44,282 nucleotides of DNA from Candidatus Mediterraneibacter intestinipullorum (GTDB lineage Bacteria; Bacillota; Clostridia; Lachnospirales; Lachnospiraceae): contig DWYM01000057.1 of the NCBI GenBank assembly GCA_019118665.1, forward strand, positions 1-44,282, written 5' to 3'. A program made the position numbers and the translations under genes. Below, piece after piece: positions 39,801-44,282 of this stretch. The first letter of the stretch is position 1. The number at the start of each line of letters is the position of its first letter. The notes beneath the pieces are model-generated. The model made no database searches and was not told where the DNA came from. It worked only from the letters and a program-made list of their open reading frames with translations.

Positions 39801-41382
39801 CGCATCGGAAATCATGGATTATTTGGCGAAGAATCTGACCGGAACAGCAGCAATAGCTGCCGGATATGCTCTTGCCAAAAATGGTATCATTACGGGTGCT
39901 TTATCCAGCGATAAAGACGAAGCGGCTTTCCAGAAACAGCAGGGAGAATTGGCCTATTCGCTTAAGATCGGAGATAATTATTATACTTATGACTGGGCGC
40001 AGCCTGCAGCTATTCCGTTTATTCTGGGTGCATCCATGTACCAATCTATTGCCGAGTCAGAGGATGAATCAAAAACAGCTATGGACAGATTTGAACGTGC
40101 CGCAGATATGGCCGGACAAGCCGCGGTTAGCGTATCAAATTCCTGGCTGGAACTGTCCCCATTACAGTCGCTTGCTGATATTTTTGATACGGGAAATGGC
40201 GGATCTGTCCCGGAGAACTTCATCAATGAGGTGTTGGAATTTCCGCAACGGTTTATACCATCGGCTTTGGGCGCCGCCGCGCGTACAGTAGATCCGGTAC
40301 AGCGCCAGACGTTTTCTACTGATCGACCAATTCAGACGCAGATTAACACGGCCATATCGAAGATCCCGTTCCTGAGTGAAACGCTTCCGGCAGCTTATGA
40401 TACATGGGGCCAGGAAATCCGAAGAAGCGACAGTACAGGCGAAGCGGCATTCGCACAGATGGTTAATCCCGGTCAGCTTGGAAACTCTGCTGAAACGCCT
40501 ATTGATGGCGAGATACAGCGGCTCTTTGATGAAACAGGGAATAATGCTGTATTTCCACGCAAAGCAGAGTGGAAAGTCGGGGATACCAGGCTGACCAATG
40601 AACAGTACAGCGCACTGCAGCGGGCGCAGGGCACACTTTCCTATGAGTTGGCGGAAGGCTTTGTAAATTCTCCTGAATATGAACAATTTGACGATGCTGA
40701 AAAATCTGAGATCCTTGGAGATATGTATTCTCTTGCAAAGGCAGTTGCTGAGAATGAGCAGTTCGGGAAAGAGATGAGCGCTACAAATCAGAAGCTCTAT
40801 AAGATTTATAATGATCTTGGAGTGGAAGGAATTGTGCGTTATAACCTGTATAAAGGCATTAAGGACGAAGGAGGAGAAGGTGCTGCAGATAATGTTAAAG
40901 CGGCGCTGGAAGAAAGCAATATGAGTCTTTCCGAAAAGCAGGAAGTCTACGCGCAGTTGTATCCGAATACAAAAGAAGAGAATAACCCTTACACAGAAAA
41001 GAATTACGAAACGACAAATGCTACGGAAAGGATCAGCGCTTCTCTGGAATCTGATCTGAACAGATCCCAGGCGTATTCGCAGCTTGGTATTCTTCGCTTT
41101 GATTTTGATGATAAGATGGAAAGTTTTACGAAAGCTCTTGCAAAGCATGAAGTACAGGGAACGGAGTTGAGCGCGGAAAACCAGAAGTTGAAGACAATCT
41201 ATGATAATGATGGGGCGGATGGGCTTGCCAGATATTACCTGTATAAAAAGAATGCCGACGCTGATGGGAATGGATCCCTGAGAAAAGATGAAATAATTCC
41301 ATACTTGGATTCGCTGGGTCTTTCTCAGCAGGAGAAAAGGACATATTTCTCATATCTAAGCTCAGCAAAAAATCCATATTAA
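36889..41382 (+). CDS. Giant internal virion/ejection-type protein with EF-hand repeat
   Basis: At 1497 residues it is the longest protein here. The N-terminal 150 residues are basic and disordered. Alanine/glycine-rich, possibly membrane-active stretches follow (about 300-420). A helical core contains RWEKFVELSRVGMLLNPRTQ, a segment seen in large phage virion proteins. Near 985 is a hydrophobic segment (LTGTAAIAAGYALAKNGIIT). Two related ~60-residue repeats close the protein; the second carries a perfect EF-hand loop, DADGNGSLRKDE (1457-1468). It may help DNA cross the envelope. It starts behind TGGAGGTCAGGT, 15 nt after its partner. Confidence 0.55.
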   Translation: MANYSIDDIEKMLNKHKNVTSNTEHTPSKKMEVSKRLNKSGSQSATSGQKDASGKQWYNAGELKRKQDSQRAAKTEKKVRTRSSVGNALSYYNDRQKDSLSGMTGVARQLKRTTAVPTTERIPSLDTSSLGKESSSPVLSTGSVQRQESIPVLTQEFEPQEEVSSTSNPLYGALSGKMSEEDRKVIQEYASEWLRDYNRRIASGSISQAQAAKDATDETSMYATMVRLKNKTNPLAAFVTGIMDSAQNLPGVGTVRDWIDNLTPGGNPSGNFIDQSIEDARTQSPLAQGAGNLAMEVAKYNLASGIMSDIPRVQAAREALSGRIASALSPGGNAAAAAAAGNRIPELVGGAAANVLSDLSLDTVLDTLPRAADDVRAGRSAGEVAGNVARSIGTNLAYNVAGEGLSQIVGRALRNRARGTELDPPGSLENGLERSGTALNEAADSAETVMRRTDGLSPLGNIPANGRTGSAVSDVMPPYRVAAESVDDRTARLTEEIPTLRDPEISARSGEDLLNGSRSRRTATIDGRDVVEESYGNNIARGRVQGVSDEIQNEFIDNPAFYEVLSNEETLQRAQRIYDSGSAESQIYRLLDAKSPEAVPLANKIVSDMIDSGRKDEAVELLRTVSQKLREGGQFTQAAAITMMKSDPDTALRYAVRDIDNMNAAGRQKFGNRWTDFSLTDDEIEMFGKIKPGDTDAIKKAYEKIGARLAKQYPSTRWEKFVELSRVGMLLNPRTQIRNIVSNALLQPVRSLTDRVSALGQNAIHLINPDFKVTQSLTGGGKAEKKLAREVWDGVKESLLGSSASKWDSGLKSIAGDKQVFKGSPISKIFNRIFPGAISRANAAMGRNVDDSLLETVRNFTYYLLEAGDEPFVRNNFVNRLASYMKAQEITSLDQIPEDAITLAADEALKATFKDDNALTRTFSNLKKNTGKVGEIVMPFTKTPANLAMRGIDYSPVGLVNAFKMVKDKKGASEIMDYLAKNLTGTAAIAAGYALAKNGIITGALSSDKDEAAFQKQQGELAYSLKIGDNYYTYDWAQPAAIPFILGASMYQSIAESEDESKTAMDRFERAADMAGQAAVSVSNSWLELSPLQSLADIFDTGNGGSVPENFINEVLEFPQRFIPSALGAAARTVDPVQRQTFSTDRPIQTQINTAISKIPFLSETLPAAYDTWGQEIRRSDSTGEAAFAQMVNPGQLGNSAETPIDGEIQRLFDETGNNAVFPRKAEWKVGDTRLTNEQYSALQRAQGTLSYELAEGFVNSPEYEQFDDAEKSEILGDMYSLAKAVAENEQFGKEMSATNQKLYKIYNDLGVEGIVRYNLYKGIKDEGGEGAADNVKAALEESNMSLSEKQEVYAQLYPNTKEENNPYTEKNYETTNATERISASLESDLNRSQAYSQLGILRFDFDDKMESFTKALAKHEVQGTELSAENQKLKTIYDNDGADGLARYYLYKKNADADGNGSLRKDEIIPYLDSLGLSQQEKRTYFSYLSSAKNPY

Positions 41383-41386
41383 ATCT

Positions 41387-41417
41387 GAGCCAGCTTCTCC
41401 TTAAGAGGGGCTGGCTC
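41387..41417 (+). terminator. Terminator at the end of the late operon
   Basis: GAGCCAGC (41387-41394) and GCTGGCTC (41410-41417) form a perfect 8-bp stem, with an additional CTC/GAG pair inside. ATTTACTATTT follows as a weak T-rich tail. It cuts off the sequence downstream, including the orphan fibre tip. Confidence 0.75.
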
Positions 41418-41434
41418 ATTTACTATTTCAAAAT

Positions 41435-41803
41435 ATGAACGGCCTTGAAGATGATATATCTGAATTGACATCAGATATGTCAGGAAAACAAAATAAAATA
41501 TCCAATCAGACTTTTAAATTTACACCGAATGATGCCGGTATTACTACCTCTTCAATACAGTGTTTCCGGTATGGGAATGTCTGTGTTGTTACAGGTACAT
41601 TCACGCCTAATCAGGCAGGAACGCCACTCACACTTGGGAGTTTTAATGTACACCCAACACAAACTATTACATTTCCCATAAATGGATATGAGAAAGTTAC
41701 GGGTTATGGGACATTAAGTTCATCAGGTTTATTTCAGTGCAATATTCCAGGAGCAATGGCAAACGCGCCTTGTGCTATTAATTTTGCATTTTTAACCACA
41801 TAA
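41435..41803 (+). pseudogene. Orphan tail-fibre tip (no ribosome binding site)
   Basis: An intact 122-codon frame whose product is a fibre tip. A short coiled coil (LEDDISELTSDMSGKQNKIS) leads to a beta-rich domain (SIQCFRYGNVCVVTGTFTPN, then GTPLTLGSFNV). The domain resembles the tip of the fibre at 33245-33859 (RYRKIGKWVELIFW; GTTIGTLPGGF). No ribosome binding site precedes the ATG (ATTTCAAAATATG), and a terminator lies just upstream, so it is probably not expressed as it stands. It lacks the tail-anchoring N-terminus. It is best read as a spare tip cassette or fibre remnant. A dyad ATATCTGA-N7-TCAGATAT (41456-41478) lies in its coiled-coil part. Confidence 0.65.
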
Positions 41804-41824
41804 AATCACTTTTATCCGAACAAT

Positions 41825-42187
41825 TTATTTGAATCTGTATAATCTTACGACTGTTTCGTATCCAGATATTACACCTGGCCCAGCAGCAATTAAAATATTT
41901 CCTTGAATTCCTACACTTATGTTCCAGTTACCAGAGGACGTATTTATTAGAACAGGAATGACAGCTTTATATCCAGAAAGATAGTAGGTCTCAGATTTTT
42001 CACCATTAATTATATAGTCTGCAGAAACTCCAAAATAACTTGCTACTTTTTCTATTGAGCTATGACGTGGTTCCTGTTTTTTCCATTTCGTAACAGAACC
42101 TTTAGCGATTCCAATAGCTCTTTCAAGTTCAGATTGTGATATTCCTCGCTCCTTACATAGATTAATGATTCTATCATGTATTCCCAT
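41825..42187 (-). CDS. CI-like HTH repressor fused to a tail-fibre tip segment
   Basis: A 120-residue protein. Residues 1-70 are a typical Cro/CI HTH domain (ISQSELERAIGIAKGSVTKW, then VASYFGVSADYIINGEK and SETYYL). Repressors of this kind normally continue with a helical NED/AQEIF-type stretch. Here residues 71-120 are instead beta-rich: SGYKAVIPVLINTS, ISVGIQGNILIAAGP, VISGYETVVRLY. They align with the fibre at 33245-33859 (ISVDASGNILAESD; SSGWSYFVATY). The join is in frame at about 41977/41978. It starts behind TTGGAGG on the minus strand and is divergent from the Cro-like gene, so it is probably the immunity repressor. Confidence 0.7.
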   Translation of the reverse strand: MGIHDRIINLCKERGISQSELERAIGIAKGSVTKWKKQEPRHSSIEKVASYFGVSADYIINGEKSETYYLSGYKAVIPVLINTSSGNWNISVGIQGNILIAAGPGVISGYETVVRLYRFK

Positions 42188-42200
42188 GTATTACCTCCAA

Positions 42201-42383
42201 TGTTGAAAAAAATCAACAAAAGGTATTGACAAACTGATTAAAAGCAGTATAATAAAATCAATCGCTGATAAAAAGCAACGATAATTGATAAAGAGTTGAT
42301 TTTTTTCAAATAATATTTCGTGGTAGTTATATTGTAGAATAAATTCAGCGAAAAGTCAATAAATAATTGAGTAAATTCAGCGA
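42201..42383. promoter_or_regulatory. Operator region of the immunity switch
   Basis: The 213-bp gap between the repressor and the Cro-like gene holds TCAGCGA three times: inverted at 42262-42268, and direct within TAAATTCAGCGA at 42340 and 42372 (32 bp apart). It also holds the dyad TGTTGA-N6-TCAACA (42201-42218) and a partial copy TTGA-N6-TCAA near 42296-42309. These are candidate repressor and Cro operators. A leftward promoter may use TTGCTT/TATTAT on the minus strand (-10 at 42250-42255). Confidence 0.6.
42226..42253 (+). promoter_or_regulatory. Rightward early promoter
   Basis: TTGACA (42226-42231), a 16-nt spacer and TATAAT (42248-42253) are both perfect elements. The start point would lie about 140 nt before the Cro-like gene. 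The 5' leader covers the TCAGCGA sites, and the TGTTGA dyad sits just upstream. Confidence 0.75.
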
Positions 42384-42400
42384 TTAGAGGAGGTGGAAAT

Positions 42401-42607
42401 GTGATTTATGAGAATGTGGAAGCTATAGCAATTAAGAGAGGCATTTCTTTAGCGGAAGTAGAGCGTAAGGCAAATTTATCTAAAGGAGCAATCACTAAAT
42501 GGAAGACAGCAAGTCCGACAATAAAAAGCCTTTTGGCAGTTTCCAATGTTCTTGAAGTGAGTATCGAAGATCTGACAAAGAGCGAAGGGAGTGAATCTAA
42601 TGATTAA
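42401..42607 (+). CDS. Cro-like HTH regulator
   Basis: A 68-residue single-domain HTH (ISLAEVERKANLSKGAITKW, then SLLAVSNVLEVSIEDLTK). Its recognition helix SKGAITKW resembles AKGSVTKW of the opposing repressor, so both may read the same operators. It starts with GTG behind GAGGAGGTGG; an ATG 2 nt earlier is out of frame. It is the first gene of the rightward early transcript and overlaps the next gene by 8 nt. Confidence 0.75.
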   Translation: MIYENVEAIAIKRGISLAEVERKANLSKGAITKWKTASPTIKSLLAVSNVLEVSIEDLTKSEGSESND

Positions 42608-42782
42608 AGGCGCAAAGACAATTGCGGAATATGCTATCCGGTCATATTTGGAAAACAAATTCCAGATGGAAAAATTCCGCTTGCAGGTGGATGGGAATAA
42701 TGCGGTGCTGGTCGATATGAACGGGGACACGCTGAGGCTGAGGTATGACAGCGAAAGGCGCTCTGTATCCATCGTAGAGTAG
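42600..42782 (+). CDS. Hypothetical small early protein (60 aa)
   Basis: A 60-residue alpha/beta protein (TIAEYAIRSYLENKF; FRLQVDGNNAVLVDMNGDTL). The ATG was chosen over a GTG three codons earlier because AAGGGAG is spaced about 9 nt from it. It overlaps the Cro-like stop. No family recognised. Confidence 0.5.
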   Translation: MIKGAKTIAEYAIRSYLENKFQMEKFRLQVDGNNAVLVDMNGDTLRLRYDSERRSVSIVE

Positions 42783-42792
42783 GAGGAAGGGA

Positions 42793-43053
42793 GTGAACAG
42801 GATGCCAAGATTACAGCCGAGTCTTGATGAAATGCGTGACAGAGAATCCCGGGCGGTTATGGCGGACGGGCAGGCCTGGAAAGCATACAACGATGAGGAA
42901 ATGGGAAAATTTTTGGCGATTACTCGTCCGACATACCAGAAGCGCCGGCGGCAGCCGGATACCTTTACCATGAGGGAATTCCGGGCAATGGTTCGGGTTC
43001 TTGGATTAAGTGATGAGGAAATTGTCCGATTTATAAGGGGTAAACGGAAATGA
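42793..43053 (+). CDS. HTH-like early protein (86 aa)
   Basis: An 86-residue protein. The second half (EEMGKFLAITRPTYQKRRRQ, then FTMREFRAMVRVLGLSDEEI) fits a compact HTH of the Cro type. The GTG start has AGGAGG 6 nt upstream; an ATG three codons later is the alternative. It overlaps the next start (ATGA). Likely a phage regulator. Confidence 0.55.
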   Translation: MNRMPRLQPSLDEMRDRESRAVMADGQAWKAYNDEEMGKFLAITRPTYQKRRRQPDTFTMREFRAMVRVLGLSDEEIVRFIRGKRK

Positions 43054-43607
43054 GAAAAGCAGATCTGAAAGATGGAATGATATGTGAATTGCGGAATAAT
43101 ATCCGGGGTATATGGTTGAATGGAAGAGTAAGGACTGTTAAGAGATGGTTCAGCGATATCCGGGAGGATCTTACGAATGGTATAACCCCCAATTTTGACA
43201 TCGTGAGGGTTTATGAAGCGTCTGACATTGGGTGTATAGAATATATGCTTTACGATGTTGGGAAGCTGATTTGGGAGAGGCCGGCGATACCTATTGATGA
43301 TGGGAAGGAAGAAGAGCCTATTGTTGCAATGACAGTCAATAAGTTGATGCATAAATTGCGTAAGGATGGAAAAGAACCAACGTATATTTATGAGAATTAT
43401 TCTGCTCTGAGAGACTTGCTTCGCTCGCAAAATGAATTTGATATTCAAACACAGGGAATCAATGAAATGATAGAGATCGTTTTTAAGAGAACCTGTTATG
43501 CAAGATCGCTTGCTGGATATTTCGCAGGGCTTTACGAAAGCGGATACATCACAGAGTCAGAGTATCAGCAGGTGGCAATTGATGCGGGAGTGGTGAGATA
43601 TGTATAA
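43050..43607 (+). CDS. Hypothetical early protein (185 aa)
   Basis: A 185-residue protein with a small beta-rich N-terminal part (LKDGMICELRNNIRGIWLNG) and a helical C-terminal half (YIYENYSALRDLLRSQNEFD; AGYFAGLYESGYITESEYQQ). It has no cysteine cluster or enzyme motif. Both ends overlap neighbours, as expected in this compact early run. No family recognised. Confidence 0.55.
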   Translation: MRKADLKDGMICELRNNIRGIWLNGRVRTVKRWFSDIREDLTNGITPNFDIVRVYEASDIGCIEYMLYDVGKLIWERPAIPIDDGKEEEPIVAMTVNKLMHKLRKDGKEPTYIYENYSALRDLLRSQNEFDIQTQGINEMIEIVFKRTCYARSLAGYFAGLYESGYITESEYQQVAIDAGVVRYV

Positions 43608-43731
43608 AGTCGTATGTGCCCTTCTCATTGGAGGCGTGTTCCTTTGCTCAGCAGATAATGTCGCGGTAGTTGGTGTTGGAGTGGTTATGCTGACAGTGGG
43701 AATGATACTGGCAAAAAAGTGGAGGTTATAA
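43600..43731 (+). CDS. Small membrane protein with SAD motif, second copy
   Basis: A 43-residue, almost wholly hydrophobic protein ending AKKWRL. SADNVAVVGVGVVML matches the 709-876 product (SADSVPVAVIGLVLM) in motif, spacing and single-span layout. The gene starts inside the end of the previous gene, with GGAGTGGTGAG upstream, and is followed 1 nt later by an HTH gene. At both loci it neighbours a small HTH gene. Function unknown. Confidence 0.55.
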   Translation: MYKVVCALLIGGVFLCSADNVAVVGVGVVMLTVGMILAKKWRL

Positions 43732-43732
43732 C

Positions 43733-43945
43733 GTGGAAAGGCGCCCATTGACATTTCAGGAACATCAGAATCTGGCGTGCCGGATTCGCTCAGAACTTCA
43801 AAGACAGTGCCTGAGCATAGCGGATCTGGCAGATATGACTGGATACAGTAAGCGAAGTATATATCGGCTTTTGGATCCGATCCAGACGGTAAGCTGGGAT
43901 CTGGCATATGAGGTGTTTAGGGTACTGGAAATGGAGGACTTATGA
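43733..43945 (+). CDS. Small HTH protein (70 aa)
   Basis: A 70-residue Cro/CI-type HTH (CLSIADLADMTGYSKRSIYR, then VSWDLAYEVFRVLEMEDL). It starts with GTG 1 nt after the previous stop, with GTGGAGG upstream, and overlaps the next start as ATGA. It is the third short HTH protein in this early run. Target unknown. Confidence 0.6.
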   Translation: MERRPLTFQEHQNLACRIRSELQRQCLSIADLADMTGYSKRSIYRLLDPIQTVSWDLAYEVFRVLEMEDL

Positions 43946-44214
43946 TACATATCGTTGGTAATTATTATGTCGGCGCAGATGAGCTTTGCTATACCGTCTA
44001 TCAGAAAAGGAAAGCTGTTCGTGACGGAGAACAGACCGAAGTAGTGAAGCCGATTCATTATTTCGGGACATTTGATAAAGCCGTTATGGATGCGGTGGAG
44101 CTTTACAGAAGGCGGAAACTGGCTGACCTGGACGGAGAGTTAAAAGAAGCCATAGAGTCCCTTAAAACGGTAAATAACGAGTTGAGAGACCTTTTACAGG
44201 TGGTGGGCGAATGA
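43942..44214 (+). CDS. DUF5405-like early phage protein (90 aa)
   Basis: A 90-residue protein. The first half is beta-rich (IVGNYYVGADELCYTVYQKR) and is followed by HYFGTFDKAVMDAVELYRRR and a C-terminal coiled coil (LKEAIESLKTVNNELRDLL). The layout recalls DUF5405-type phage proteins, a weak match. It overlaps both neighbours by ATGA. Confidence 0.5.
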   Translation: MIHIVGNYYVGADELCYTVYQKRKAVRDGEQTEVVKPIHYFGTFDKAVMDAVELYRRRKLADLDGELKEAIESLKTVNNELRDLLQVVGE

Positions 44215-44282
44215 GATTTTTCAAGGATAATAAGTGGGTGTTTCTGGCGCTTCCAGGTGCAGCACTTATATGGACCATATGG
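44211..44282 (+). CDS. Partial membrane-associated early gene (cut by window end)
   Basis: Only the first 24 codons are visible: MRFFKDNKWVFLALPGAALI, then WTIW. A basic start followed by a hydrophobic stretch predicts an N-terminal membrane segment. The start overlaps the previous stop, with a weak GGTGGGCG site. Identity cannot be judged. Confidence 0.45.
   Translation, partial: MRFFKDNKWVFLALPGAALIWTIW

Noticed and set aside
1-44282. The window as an exactly circular phage genome
   Set aside because: Joining the two ends does not restore either the ATPase fragment at the start or the membrane gene at the end; the latter would stop after four more codons. The early region may be continuous in the real genome, but some sequence is missing or the window is part of a prophage.

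Overview
The window is a nearly complete genome of a temperate, probably short-tailed phage (or prophage) of a Firmicute. A gut Clostridium or Lachnospiraceae relative is the likeliest host. This rests on strong AGGAGG ribosome binding sites, GC-rich intrinsic terminators, dense plus-strand operons and gene families common in clostridial phages (DUF4373, DUF551, DUF7694, Panacea/SocA, HTH_26). The host is an inference. No tRNA, rRNA, CRISPR array or host housekeeping gene was recognised.

Layout. 1-430: 3' remnant of an AAA ATPase, then a regulatory gap with two LexA-like boxes. 428-16459: one long plus-strand early operon. It encodes a small HTH protein, an SbcC-like ATPase, a RecT-like annealing protein, an MBL-fold protein, a 'replication terminator' family protein, SSB, an ERCC4-type nuclease, a DUF4373 initiator-like protein and a TOPRIM primase-DnaB helicase fusion. 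Small zinc proteins, a MazG-like protein, a PAPS-reductase/DndC-like protein, a C5 methyltransferase and an ArpU-like late regulator follow. 16460-19133: tyrosine integrase, a phased array of DnaA-box-like repeats, and a two-gene Panacea (PanA)-type toxin-antitoxin candidate. 19243-22330: a minus-strand accessory block (serine recombinase, two small proteins, a J-domain protein) divergent from an HTH_26 regulator, with four identical-format operators between them. 22658-23208: a promoter-leader-terminator region. 23232-33859: terminase, portal, scaffold, capsid and tail/fibre genes. 34027-35817: lysis cassette (two membrane proteins and a GH25 endolysin). 35839-41417: two internal/ejection proteins. 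41435-42400: orphan tail-fibre tip sequences next to the phage immunity switch. 42401-44282: start of a second early gene run, cut by the window end.

How it works together. The immunity switch (minus-strand repressor, plus-strand Cro-like gene) controls early expression. If the genome circularises, the run at 42.4-44.3 kb would lead toward the replication operon at the window start, although the two window ends do not join into one reading frame. ArpU presumably turns on the late promoter ahead of the terminase. There is a nozzle/stabilisation-like tail protein and a pair of ejection-type proteins but no tape-measure or sheath gene, which suggests a podovirus-like virion.

The most unusual points are a repressor whose C-terminus is a tail-fibre tip, beside an orphan fibre tip without a ribosome binding site; a second complete divergent switch guarding a serine-recombinase block; structured leaders ahead of the genes in that block; and a Panacea plus membrane-effector pair beside the integrase.
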